From DATMER01 sp031390755 (GTDB taxonomy: Bacteria; Acidobacteriota; Thermoanaerobaculia; Multivoradales; UBA5704), in assembly GCA_031390755.1 (NCBI GenBank), contig JANMTS010000130.1:54825-118824 (forward strand): 64,000 nucleotides of DNA, read 5' to 3'. The notes beneath the pieces are model-generated. The model was not told the DNA's origin and searched no databases. It was given only the letters and a program-made list of their open reading frames with translations. Of this stretch, positions 26,654 through 35,206 are shown piece after piece (the stretch's first letter is position 1; every line of letters begins with the position of its first letter). The position numbers and the translations under genes are program-made.

Positions 26654-28855
26654 CTACCCTGCATCGAGGTCCGATAGTTGCCTCGCTCGCTCCACAATGC
26701 GGCGCCGAAGCTCAAGCGATCCCGGATCCTTTGCTGGTGGATTTAGGAGCGCTTTCGGATTCTTGATCCGCACCAGCACACCCGCTGGCCCGCCCATCTG
26801 CTTAGTGATGCGCTCTAGGCGGCCGGCATCATCAAGAATTGTTTCAAGCTCTGGCCAGAGAGGGTCTTCGAGCAGCATCCCGCCCTCGTCCTCTGCGTCT
26901 TCTCGAATAGCAAACTGTCGGATAACCTTCATGCAGACCCTATCAAGCAACTTAAGCAACGGCCATGAATCCCCTGGCGAATCATCCTCTATGCCCAGGG
27001 ATCTTGACAGTGTCTCCATCCACTCCCCTATCTGCCTAGGCTCCCTCAAGACGGTGACCAATCCATTGTCCTCTTTCCGCACTAAGCCGATTGCCGGAAC
27101 AGAACTTCCGAACCGTGTTGACTGATCTCCCGTCAAAGTTGCAACTGTACAATCTCGAAACTTGACCGAAGTGAGGTCTGCCGACCTCGCATCCAATATT
27201 CCAATGGTCACATTCCGGAGCACAGCGACCGGCGCGGAATTCACCCAACATACTTCACTCACGCTCAAGTCTTCCAAATTAAGAGGCTGCTGCCTGGTCG
27301 TCGACGGCCTCGAAAGCGCCGTTACAATCAGCGCTGCACCGTTATCTGAAAGCCGATCACCGGCGCGCTCCAACTCTAGGCTCGCCTTCAAGCGGCGAAT
27401 GAATGTATCGATATCGGCTGCCCGCTCTGCCTGTATTTCTTCGCTGAATACTTCCAGAAAATCTCCACCTAATACACAGTGACGCAACGCGGGTGGTGTT
27501 CTACCTTGCCGCACCTCCGAAACTAGACCTCCGGAGAGGACAAAATGGAATACCTCTTGGTGAGGAAAACGTCGTAGCCGCTCCCGTTCATCTCTTTCAA
27601 GAAGTCCAATACTTCCTATTTTGTGACGAATCTTTCTCAAATCATCATCAGCAATAATTCCTTCCAAGGCTACCTCGAAAAGCAGTGATAAGTATTCAAT
27701 ATCGATTGTGTCCGCTTGCCGGTCGGCCATGTCCAGAGCTACGTCTCGATAGATGTCCTCCAGCTTATCTCTGGCCAAGTCTTCGTTCAGGGCCACACCT
27801 TCCGCAAGTATACGAGCTTCGCGCATGATAAACCGCTCGACCAGCCGCCTTCTTAACGACACGCCATTCAGAGCAGACCAGTCCCCTAACTTCGCCAACT
27901 CAGTCAAGAAGAACGGCCGCAAGACGTAAGAGCCTATCCGCAAAGCATCTTCCGCTGTATCTGATTCTAGCGCCTCCCTTTTCCACCCCTTGGTTAACAG
28001 CCAGTTACGAGCATCCACCGGCTCAACCGGAAGAATTCGAACATGCACAACATCCAAACTCGCCTGAGCGAGATGAAGACGCTCGTAAAAACCTTGCTGG
28101 TCGAAGAAGGTATCGCGGCCTGCGAGTAGAACCGTTCCCGCGCCTCCGATCTCATCCAGAAACTCGCTTAAAGAAAGCCACGCATCTCTATAGCCATCTG
28201 CGTCGACAAGTTCGTCGAACCCATCAATAGCCAAGAGCAGAAGCTCGTGGCGAACAAGAACTGGTACTTCCTCAAAACTGAAACGGGCCCTCAGGATCTG
28301 TGTTGTCTTCGCAATCACATCTCGCAGATTCGATAAGCGGCTCCCTCTACTTGAGATATGAAGCAGGAGGGGTGAGGATTTACCATCTAGGCTTAGTGCT
28401 TCAGCTTGATCAAGCGCCAACCTCTCAAGAAAGTGTGTTTTTCCTATACCCGCCGGACCGTCAATCACTACAACCCGAGTGCGGCCGGTTGAGGAACGGC
28501 GCACTTCCTGCAGAACCTCTGCCCGCTCAGTTCGACGGCCATCCATTTCGAACTGGGTATTAAAGGTATCTAGCCCTCCTTGGCGAGTCGCTTGTACACG
28601 GATCTGGCTTGCTGCAAACGACCGAAGATCAGCGAATACACGAGATGCAAGTAGTGATTGAATCGTGGGGTACTGGTCTACTCTTCCATCCTGAGACGTC
28701 AGTGTCACCCTGCCAGAAGGCAACTCCACTTTCAATCGAAGCAACTCCCCCTGACGACACAAACCAATGGTCGCCATCGAATCTACTTCAACCAAGAGCT
28801 CCGTTGCAGGATCTATAAATGGAGCAATATCTCTGCGAATTTCCTCTTCGGTCAT
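26654..28855 (-). CDS. NACHT-domain STAND NTPase (candidate defence sensor)
   Basis: 733 aa. Walker A GPAGIGKT (133-140) and the extended Walker B LLLLAIDGFDELVD (about 205-218), with small residues and Asp/Glu after the first Asp, are typical of NACHT NTPases. The first 110 residues match no effector I know. A helical region follows the NTPase (about 290-490), then a short pentapeptide-like stretch (ARSADLTSVKFRDCTV, about 550) and a helical C-terminal domain. Bacterial NACHT proteins are immune sensors that switch on effectors. The ATG overlaps the stop of the NYN gene by four bases, so this is the second gene of a two-gene operon. GC is clearly below the window average. Confidence 0.85.
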   Translation of the reverse strand: MTEEEIRRDIAPFIDPATELLVEVDSMATIGLCRQGELLRLKVELPSGRVTLTSQDGRVDQYPTIQSLLASRVFADLRSFAASQIRVQATRQGGLDTFNTQFEMDGRRTERAEVLQEVRRSSTGRTRVVVIDGPAGIGKTHFLERLALDQAEALSLDGKSSPLLLHISSRGSRLSNLRDVIAKTTQILRARFSFEEVPVLVRHELLLLAIDGFDELVDADGYRDAWLSLSEFLDEIGGAGTVLLAGRDTFFDQQGFYERLHLAQASLDVVHVRILPVEPVDARNWLLTKGWKREALESDTAEDALRIGSYVLRPFFLTELAKLGDWSALNGVSLRRRLVERFIMREARILAEGVALNEDLARDKLEDIYRDVALDMADRQADTIDIEYLSLLFEVALEGIIADDDLRKIRHKIGSIGLLERDERERLRRFPHQEVFHFVLSGGLVSEVRQGRTPPALRHCVLGGDFLEVFSEEIQAERAADIDTFIRRLKASLELERAGDRLSDNGAALIVTALSRPSTTRQQPLNLEDLSVSEVCWVNSAPVAVLRNVTIGILDARSADLTSVKFRDCTVATLTGDQSTRFGSSVPAIGLVRKEDNGLVTVLREPRQIGEWMETLSRSLGIEDDSPGDSWPLLKLLDRVCMKVIRQFAIREDAEDEGGMLLEDPLWPELETILDDAGRLERITKQMGGPAGVLVRIKNPKALLNPPAKDPGSLELRRRIVERARQLSDLDAG

Positions 28856-29505
28856 TGACCTCTCCGTAAGATGAGGCGATCTGTCTTTAAGTGCTTGCTA
28901 TCCTCGGGGCGTATCCTCAGCACTAACACTTTCGCTCCCCAAACTTCCGCTGTGAAAACCCCGGGCAACAAGTCGTCGTCGTCGCCAACCACTAGCGCAA
29001 GGTCTTTGCTCTGAGTCCGCGCATAATGCAAAAGATCTGATACCAAGGCTGTGTCCACCATCTTCTGCTCTTCGACACCGTCATTTGCGCGTAAAGTATC
29101 ATACAGTTGAAAGCGCTTACCGCCACAAAGGAGCTCATTTCCGTATACCACGCCATTTGCAAATGATACTCTACCTAAGACCCTTGCTTCCAATGAAGCC
29201 GCTTCAAACTCTCTCCTATCATCTGTTTTCGTCAGCTTCTTGTGCCATCCATGATATAGACGCATTTGCACGCGATAGACATGACGCCCCGGCAGTTCGG
29301 TTAGAATTTCAGCAATAAACTTCTGCACTTCGAAAATCGAGTCCTCGACTCGTGACCGACTTTTCCTCGCCACCTCGTACGGCAAGAGCCGGCGGGCTGT
29401 GTCCCAATCAATAAATGCGACCGTGCGAACCGTCTCCACTTCCGTCCCCCAATTCAACGTGATGGCTGTCGTCTCGTAGCGGCGACGACAGTGAGGTAGA
29501 TCCAA
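28852..29505 (-). CDS. NYN/PIN-like ribonuclease paired with the NACHT protein
   Basis: 217 aa from 29505; a GTG at 29439, with a GGGGGA ribosome site and directly before the first strand (VETVRTVAFIDWD), is an attractive alternative. The NYN acidic residues are in order: D33/D35 in FIDWD, D151 and D157 in KMVDTALVSDLL, and D175-D178 in VVGDDDDLLPGV. This fold cleaves RNA, often tRNA. The active site looks complete. It is followed with a four-base overlap by the NACHT gene, so it is probably the effector of that sensor. GC and codon use differ from the flanking genes. Confidence 0.82.
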   Translation of the reverse strand: MDLPHCRRRYETTAITLNWGTEVETVRTVAFIDWDTARRLLPYEVARKSRSRVEDSIFEVQKFIAEILTELPGRHVYRVQMRLYHGWHKKLTKTDDRREFEAASLEARVLGRVSFANGVVYGNELLCGGKRFQLYDTLRANDGVEEQKMVDTALVSDLLHYARTQSKDLALVVGDDDDLLPGVFTAEVWGAKVLVLRIRPEDSKHLKTDRLILRRGQ

Positions 29506-29514
29506 TAGGGCGAA

Positions 29515-30537
29515 TTACTCAAATGTAACTATAATCTTTCCAAAATGCCCACCCGCCCCCATCCGTTCAAACGCGGCGCGGGTATCCTCCAGCGGAAATG
29601 ATCGATCGATCACCGGCCGCAGCTTGTGAAGGTCGATCGCGCGGTTCATCTCTTCGAAGCTCTCGCGGTGGCCGACGAAGATCCCCAGCAGCCGAATGCG
29701 CTGCATGAAGACGAGGCTCAGCTTGAGTTGGGCGTCGAGGCCGGCGAGGTTGCCGATCAGGGCGATGGCTCCTCCGAAGCGGGTGGCGCGGATGGATTGC
29801 TCCAGGGTGCCGGCTCCCCCGACCTCGACCACGAGGTCGACGCCTTCGCCGTTCGTCAGCTCCTTGACGCGGGCTCCCCACTCCGGCGTCTCCTTGTAGT
29901 TGATGCCGTCCGAGGCTCCCATCCCCAGGACGCGCTCGAGCTTTTCGTCGCGGCTCGAGGTGGCGATCACCCTGGCTCCGAGGAGCTTCGCGAATTGCAG
30001 GGCGAAGAGGGAGACGCCCCCGGTGCCCTGCACCAGGACGGTGTCGCCGGCCTTGATCCCGGCGGCGGTCAGAGCGTTCCAGGCGGTCACGGCGGCGCAG
30101 GGCAGGCTTGCGGCCTCGTCGTCGGTGAGATGGGCCGGAACCTTCACGAGGCCTTCCTGGCCGACCACCATGTGCTCGGCCAGCGTGCCGTCGAGCGGGC
30201 CTCCCAGGTTCGAGCGGGCCTTGTCCCGGCTGGGGGCTCCCGCAATCCAGCCCTGGGAAAAGATGGGGCAGACACGGTCGCCCGCCTTGACCCGGGTCAC
30301 GCCCTCGCCGACCTCCACCACCTCGCCGACGCCGTCCGAGCAGGGGATCAGCGGCAGACGCTGCTTCGGGTTGTAGTGGCCGAGGACGGTGAGCAGATCC
30401 CGGTAGTTGAGCGACGCGGCGCGCATCCTGAGGAGAACCTCGCCGGGTTTCGCCTGCGAATCGGGCCGTGGGTCCGGCCGCTCGGCGAGCGCCAGGTTGT
30501 CGAGACCGAAGGCGCCGCGGATCTCGACCGCCCGCAT
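29515..30537 (-). CDS. NAD(P)-dependent alcohol dehydrogenase / quinone oxidoreductase family
   Basis: 340 aa of the medium-chain dehydrogenase superfamily from the ATG at 30537. It has a GroES-like N-terminal half (LNYRDLLTVLGHY, PCSDGVGEVVEVG), then a Rossmann half with the nucleotide motif VQGTGGVSLFALQFA (about 165-180) and TSSRDEKL. The structural zinc cysteines are absent, so it is closer to the zinc-free quinone oxidoreductases. The start overlaps the HIT stop as TGATG. A 150-bp internal part is duplicated 4.4 kb away inside the island. The NYN gene starts right after its stop. Confidence 0.88.
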   Translation of the reverse strand: MRAVEIRGAFGLDNLALAERPDPRPDSQAKPGEVLLRMRAASLNYRDLLTVLGHYNPKQRLPLIPCSDGVGEVVEVGEGVTRVKAGDRVCPIFSQGWIAGAPSRDKARSNLGGPLDGTLAEHMVVGQEGLVKVPAHLTDDEAASLPCAAVTAWNALTAAGIKAGDTVLVQGTGGVSLFALQFAKLLGARVIATSSRDEKLERVLGMGASDGINYKETPEWGARVKELTNGEGVDLVVEVGGAGTLEQSIRATRFGGAIALIGNLAGLDAQLKLSLVFMQRIRLLGIFVGHRESFEEMNRAIDLHKLRPVIDRSFPLEDTRAAFERMGAGGHFGKIIVTFE

Positions 30538-30962
30538 CAGACCTCCAGGGCCTTGCGCATCCGGCCGAGCAGATCCTGGGCCGTGGCGGCGGAGAGCTCC
30601 CGGGCGGGCCACAGCAGTCCCAGGCCTTCCCGGCCGAATTTCGGGATGATGTGGAAATGCACGTGCATCACCACCTGGTGGGCCTCCGAGCCGTTGTTCT
30701 GGAGAATGTTGTACGCCGTGGCTCCCGTCGCCTGCATCACCGCACGGCAGAGCCGGGGCAGCACGCGCCCGACCGCGGCCGCGGCGTCGTCCGAGAGCTG
30801 GTGGAGCTGGGCCTTGCGCTCCTTGGGGATCACCAGGGTGTGACCGTCCGAGAGCGGTCCGATGTCCAGGAACGCGAAGACGTGCTCGTCCTCATACACC
30901 TTGTAGGACGGAATGTCTCCGGAGAGGATCTTGTCGAAGATGGTGGGCTGATGTTCGCTCAT
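30537..30962 (-). CDS. HIT family hydrolase (Hint-like)
   Basis: 141 aa from the ATG at 30962. The histidine triad reads HVHFHIIP near residue 100, with the N-terminal FDKILSGDIPSYKVYED and FLDIGPLSDGHTLVIPK of the HINT/Ap4A-hydrolase group. It would cleave nucleoside phosphoramidates or dinucleoside polyphosphates in the cytoplasm. It is translationally coupled to the oxidoreductase downstream and lies 34 bp from the divergent ATP-grasp operon. Confidence 0.93.
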   Translation of the reverse strand: MSEHQPTIFDKILSGDIPSYKVYEDEHVFAFLDIGPLSDGHTLVIPKERKAQLHQLSDDAAAAVGRVLPRLCRAVMQATGATAYNILQNNGSEAHQVVMHVHFHIIPKFGREGLGLLWPARELSAATAQDLLGRMRKALEV

Positions 30963-30996
30963 GCCGGCTATTCTAGCCCTGCATGAAGGCGATACC

Positions 30997-31986
30997 ATGA
31001 AGGCCCTGACCGTCGGTCTCTGCTACGACCTCAAGGAGGACTACCTCGCCGCGGGGTTCGCGCCCCACGACGTGATGGAGCTCGACGACGAGGACACGAT
31101 CGCGGCCATCGCCGCCGCGCTCGCGGGCCTGGGCCACCGGGTGGAGCGGATCGGCCGCGGCCGGGAGCTGGCCCGGCGCCTCGTGGCCGGCGAGCGCTGG
31201 GACCTGGTGTTCAACCTCGCCGAGGGCGTGCGCGGGCGTTCCCGCGAGGCGCAGGTGCCCGCGCTCTGCGAGATGTTCGATCAGCCGTACACCTTCTCGG
31301 ACGCGCTGACCTGCGCCGTGACCCTCGACAAGCCGCTGGCCAAGCGCCTGGTGCGCGACAGCGGCCTGCCGACTCCCGAGTTCGAGGTGGTGGAGACGCT
31401 GGAGCAGGCCGAAAGGGTGACGCTGGAGCCGCCGCTCTTCGTGAAACCGGCCGCGGAGGGCAGCTCGAAGGGGATCAGCGCCCGCTCCCGGGTGGCCGAT
31501 CGGAGCGAGCTGATCGAGGCCTGCGGCGAGCTTCTCCGGCTGTTCCGGCAGCCGGTGCTCGTCGAGCGCTATCTGCCCGGCCGCGAGCTGACGGTGGGGA
31601 TCGTCGGGAATGGAAATGCCCGCGTGATCGGCGTGATGGAGGTGATATTCAAGGCCGGCAAGGACGGCGACTACACCGCGCTCAACAAGGCCGAATACAC
31701 GGAGCGCGTCGAGTACCGCCTCCTGAATGGCGATCCGCTCGACCGCCGTGCCCGGGAAATTGCGCTCGGCGCCTACAGGGCGCTCTCATGCTGCGACGCC
31801 GCCCGGGTCGACCTGCGCTGCGACGAGGACGGCGAGCCGTGCTTCCTGGAGGTCAACCCGCTGCCGGGCCTGCACCCGGTGCGCTCCGATCTCCCGATCC
31901 TCTCCGGGCTCGCCGGAGTGTCGTACGGCGATCTGCTCGGTGAGATCGTGAAGGCCGCCGCCCACCGCTGGTCCTTATGGAGCTGA
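30997..31986 (+). CDS. ATP-grasp ligase 1, D-Ala-D-Ala ligase-like
   Basis: 329 aa from the ATG at 30997. ATP-grasp features: an N-terminal domain with VFNLAEGVRGRSREAQVPAL, split at mid, Lys-containing LFVKPAAEGSSKGI (about 148-161), VERYLPGRELTVG, and the metal-binding end CFLEVNPLPGLHP (about 285-297). It resembles D-alanine-D-alanine ligases but is shortened, and the substrate loop differs. It overlaps the next ATP-grasp gene by 10 bases. A housekeeping ddl would normally sit with mur genes, so a separate peptide-like ligase role is likely. Confidence 0.88.
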   Translation: MKALTVGLCYDLKEDYLAAGFAPHDVMELDDEDTIAAIAAALAGLGHRVERIGRGRELARRLVAGERWDLVFNLAEGVRGRSREAQVPALCEMFDQPYTFSDALTCAVTLDKPLAKRLVRDSGLPTPEFEVVETLEQAERVTLEPPLFVKPAAEGSSKGISARSRVADRSELIEACGELLRLFRQPVLVERYLPGRELTVGIVGNGNARVIGVMEVIFKAGKDGDYTALNKAEYTERVEYRLLNGDPLDRRAREIALGAYRALSCCDAARVDLRCDEDGEPCFLEVNPLPGLHPVRSDLPILSGLAGVSYGDLLGEIVKAAAHRWSLWS

Positions 31987-33062
31987 GCCAACTGGAGCTG
32001 AGCCGGCGGATCTCCCAGGTCATCGTCGCGCACAATCCGGTCGGCGAGGGGGACGATCCCGCGACCGCCGACGTCCTGGATCAGGTTGCGATGGTCGAGG
32101 ACGCCCTCGCACCGCTCGGCATTCCGGCCCGGAGCCTCTCTGTCGATCCACGACGAGCCCTGGAGATCTTCAGCGGAGAGGCGTTCCGCCGGTCCGGCAT
32201 CGTGATCTTCAACCTGATCGAATCGCCGATCGGCCTGCCGGCGATTCAGACCGACTGCGCGGCCGTCCTGGAGCTGGCCGGCCTGCCCTTCACCGGCTCC
32301 TCGCCGGCAGCGATCTCGCTGACCACGGACAAGCTCGCGACGCGGGCGCTCCTGGCCTCCGAGGGGATCACCGTGGCGCCCGGAGGGCGCCTCGATCCAG
32401 ATATAGCGCCCGGCGGCCGGCTCGACCCGGACCGCACCGGCCCGGGCGTTCTCGAACGGGTTCCGCCGCCCTGGATCCTGAAGCCCGCCTATGAGGACGC
32501 CTCCGTGGGGCTCGAAGGGGATCCGGTCTGCCACACCCGCGAAGCGGCGCTCGAACGGGCGGCCGTCCTGACCCGCCGGTTCCCGGGCCAGCCGGTGCTC
32601 GCCGAGAGCTTTCTCCCCGGCCGCGAGTTGAACGTCTCGCTGCTGGCCGACGGGAGCGGCGGCGTCGAGATCCTGCCCGTGGCCGAGATCCGCTTCGAGG
32701 GGTTTCCCGAGGGGATGTCGCCCGTGGTGGGCTACGAGGCCAAGTGGGAGACCGGCTCCTTCGCCGATCTCCATACCGTGAGAGTCTTTCCTTCGGATTC
32801 GGAAGAAGGCCACGACGCGGAGCTTCTCGCGAAGGTCCGGGAGATCGCGCGGGAGACCTGGCGCCTCTGCGGCCTCGCCGGCTATGCGCGGGTCGACCTG
32901 AGGCTTAACGAGAACGGCGAGCCGTGCGTCCTGGAAGCCAACGCCAACCCGTGCCTGTCGCCGGGCGCCGGATTCATGGCCGCCGCGGGCCGCGCCGGCC
33001 TGTCGCCCTCGGACGTGGTCCGCCGGATTCTGATCGCCGCTCTTGGAAGGAGTGACCCTTGA
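31977..33062 (+). CDS. ATP-grasp ligase 2, with internal tandem duplication
   Basis: 361 aa. Same family as the gene before it: FNLIESPIGLPAIQ, FTGSSPAAISLTTDKLATR, ILKPAYEDASVGL, AESFLPGRELNVS and CVLEANANPCLSPGAGF. Residues about 137-158 carry an in-frame duplication (APGGRLDPD twice), absent from ordinary ATP-grasp proteins, in a surface loop before the Lys strand. The end NANP-LSPGAGF rather than NPLPGLHP suggests it prefers another substrate than ligase 1. It overlaps both neighbours, so the three genes form one operon. Confidence 0.87.
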   Translation: MELSQLELSRRISQVIVAHNPVGEGDDPATADVLDQVAMVEDALAPLGIPARSLSVDPRRALEIFSGEAFRRSGIVIFNLIESPIGLPAIQTDCAAVLELAGLPFTGSSPAAISLTTDKLATRALLASEGITVAPGGRLDPDIAPGGRLDPDRTGPGVLERVPPPWILKPAYEDASVGLEGDPVCHTREAALERAAVLTRRFPGQPVLAESFLPGRELNVSLLADGSGGVEILPVAEIRFEGFPEGMSPVVGYEAKWETGSFADLHTVRVFPSDSEEGHDAELLAKVREIARETWRLCGLAGYARVDLRLNENGEPCVLEANANPCLSPGAGFMAAAGRAGLSPSDVVRRILIAALGRSDP

Positions 33063-33532
33063 ACATCCGCCGCGGGCTCGATCCGACGGACCGGACGCCG
33101 CTGGAGGCTCTCCTTCGCAAGACCGCCTTCTTCAACGAGGAGGAGGTGGCGGTGGCGCTGGAGCTGATCGACGACGGTCTGCTTCACCAGGAGGCCAGCC
33201 ACTACCGGTTCCTGGTGGCGGTGACGTACGGCGAGGTGGCCGGCTACGCCTGCTGGGGACCGATCCCCGGCACGGAGGCCTCCGCCGACCTCTACTGGAT
33301 CGTGGTTCATCCGGAGCACCAGGGGAAGGGATACGGCGCCGCGCTGCTCCGGGCCGCGGAGGTGTGGATGGAGCCGGCCGGCCGCTCGCGGGTCTACATC
33401 GAAACGTCCACCCGGGAGCAGTACGAGCCCACCCGCCTCTTCTATCTCGCCTGCGGCTACCGCCCGGTCGCCGAGCTTCCCGACTACTACAGGCCGGGCG
33501 ACGGCAAGGCCATCTTCCTCAAGGTTCTGTAG
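33059..33532 (+). CDS. GNAT family N-acetyltransferase
   Basis: 157 aa with a TTG start at 33059, four-base overlap with the upstream stop and the ribosome site GGAAGGAG at the right distance. Acetyl-CoA motif HPEHQGKGYGAALL (about 84-97) and the GNAT C-terminal pattern RLFYLACGYRPVAELPDYY are clear. It would acetylate an amine, perhaps the product of the two ATP-grasp ligases. Similar GNAT proteins with ATP-grasp pairs occur in several phyla, to my recollection. Confidence 0.88.
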   Translation: MNIRRGLDPTDRTPLEALLRKTAFFNEEEVAVALELIDDGLLHQEASHYRFLVAVTYGEVAGYACWGPIPGTEASADLYWIVVHPEHQGKGYGAALLRAAEVWMEPAGRSRVYIETSTREQYEPTRLFYLACGYRPVAELPDYYRPGDGKAIFLKVL

Positions 33533-33538
33533 CTGTCC

Positions 33539-35206
33539 TCAAGGCTCCGCAGGGCGGCGGCGCGGAGGGTCGATGCCGAGCCAGGCTGAGACCTCGTCGG
33601 CGACCTCGGTATTCACGAGGGTGCCGCGGTGCTTCGGCGTCACCCCGCGGCCGACGGCCAGATGGACGGCCTGCATCGCGGGGTCGGAACGGGGATAGCC
33701 GTGCTTGCCGTAGTCTCCCCAGGAAGGGGAGGCCGGGGCGGTGCCGGGTGGATCGTCGGGAGAGCGGAAGTGATAGCCGGCCCGAGCGAGAAGAATCAGG
33801 TCGCCGCTGTTCGGGTGGTCGAGCCCGATCTCCGCGGCCTCGGCCCGGGTGAGCACCCGCGAGATCGGAGCCTCGCCGTCCACTCTCCAGGCCAGCAGCC
33901 GCGAGCGGAGATCGTCCAGGAGGCGGGCCTGGCCGCCCTGAGCGGCGCGGACATAGACGAAGCCGTGTCCTCCCTGCCCCGACACCGCGGTCCGGTCGGA
34001 GACTCCCCACTCCCGGAACAGCAGGGACGGATCGAGGACGGTGTGCGTCGGCGCCATGCCGTGATCGCTCACCACCAGGACGGTCGTGGTCCGCAGGTCG
34101 ACGGCGTCGAGCAGCCGGGCCAGATCCCGGTCGACCGCCTGCCAGACCCGGGTCCGGGCCTGGTCGAGCTCCGTGCGCCGCGACGGCGAGTAGCCCGGCT
34201 GGCGGGGGTCGGCCATCAGAAGCCGGTGCCCGGCGTCGTCGAGAACGCCCGAGTAGCCCAGGAGAAGATCCCACTCCCCGAACCGCGCCATGGCGAGCAG
34301 GGCGTCGATCCAGAAGATGGAGAAGCGCTCGTCCTGCTCCACCCAGGTGTCGAGATCGATGCCGTCCGCCTCTCCCTTCCAGGTCTTCACGAGGCGGACG
34401 CTGTCCGGCGGACCAGGCCAGACCAGCTGGTCCCGGAGGACGGCTTCGAAGGCCTCCGGATAGCCGTGGATGGCGTACTCGTCGGCGAAGTAGAAACGGC
34501 CGCGGGCGCTGTCGGGGGCGATCTCCAGAGCCTTGACGTAGCAGCCCGGCCGCTCGCCGTCGCGGCAGGGGACGCGGCTCCATTCCCCGGTCTTCCGCGG
34601 CAGACCGGGGCTCCAGGCCGAGTGCGGAAGATCCAGGATTCGCGCCGCCTGCAACGGTGCGCTCGAATAGGTGATCCCCCAGTCGCCGCGCCGCCGCTCG
34701 CCGCGGTCTCCGCGCTGCGGGTCAAGGCGATTGTCGGCGCCGGGCCAGGCGGAGATTGCCACCCGCAGACCCTGGCGCCGGGCCGCTTCCCACAGGGTCT
34801 CCGTTTCGATGCTGAAGCTGAAGCCGCTGACCAACCGGTCCAGCGCAGCGCCCGGCGGGATGAAGTCGTTGGCGACGATCCCGGTCTGGTCGGGCGGATA
34901 GCCGGTGACCATGGCAATGTGATTGACCGCGGTCATCGCCGGGTTGAACGGGCGCATCCCCTCGGCCACCTGCCCGTCCCGGAAGAAGCGGGCGAAACCG
35001 CCGGCTTCGAGCTTCCCCTCCCGGAAAAGCCGGTGAAGGGTCAGCGAGTCGGCGCCGTCCAGGCTGAGCAGGACGACACGGCCAGGCGCGTTCGGGGCCG
35101 CCGTCGTCCGGCAGGCGGCGACGACAAGAAGGAGGACGACAAGAAGGAAGACGACAAGAAGGAAAAGAAGCGGGAGAAGAGGCGGAAACCGTCGCACGGC
35201 TCTCAT
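33539..35206 (-). CDS. Lipoprotein of the nucleotide pyrophosphatase/phosphodiesterase family
   Basis: 555 aa from the ATG at 35206. Signal segment FLLVVFLLVVLLLVVAAC ends in a lipobox (VAAC); it is built from three copies of LLVV encoded by a 15-bp DNA repeat. The alkaline-phosphatase-superfamily core shows SLDGAD, the nucleophile region PAMTAVNHIAMVTGYPP, GVLDDAGH and the metal site VVSDHGMAPTHTV. It would hydrolyse phosphodiesters or phosphonates at the outer surface or periplasm. It starts inside the dut stop codon region (ATGA-type overlap), so it is the last gene of the pilus operon run. Confidence 0.88.
   Translation of the reverse strand: MRAVRRFPPLLPLLFLLVVFLLVVLLLVVAACRTTAAPNAPGRVVLLSLDGADSLTLHRLFREGKLEAGGFARFFRDGQVAEGMRPFNPAMTAVNHIAMVTGYPPDQTGIVANDFIPPGAALDRLVSGFSFSIETETLWEAARRQGLRVAISAWPGADNRLDPQRGDRGERRRGDWGITYSSAPLQAARILDLPHSAWSPGLPRKTGEWSRVPCRDGERPGCYVKALEIAPDSARGRFYFADEYAIHGYPEAFEAVLRDQLVWPGPPDSVRLVKTWKGEADGIDLDTWVEQDERFSIFWIDALLAMARFGEWDLLLGYSGVLDDAGHRLLMADPRQPGYSPSRRTELDQARTRVWQAVDRDLARLLDAVDLRTTTVLVVSDHGMAPTHTVLDPSLLFREWGVSDRTAVSGQGGHGFVYVRAAQGGQARLLDDLRSRLLAWRVDGEAPISRVLTRAEAAEIGLDHPNSGDLILLARAGYHFRSPDDPPGTAPASPSWGDYGKHGYPRSDPAMQAVHLAVGRGVTPKHRGTLVNTEVADEVSAWLGIDPPRRRPAEP
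35121..35165. repeat. 15-bp tandem repeat in the phosphodiesterase signal peptide
   Basis: Three copies of GACGACAAGAAGGAG type encode repeated LLVV in the hydrophobic core of the signal peptide. Change of copy number would lengthen or shorten the signal core by five residues without frameshift. Confidence 0.8.

Noticed and set aside
29626..30843. A 405-codon plus-strand frame across the oxidoreductase and HIT genes
   Set aside because: Antisense shadow of two clear genes on the minus strand.
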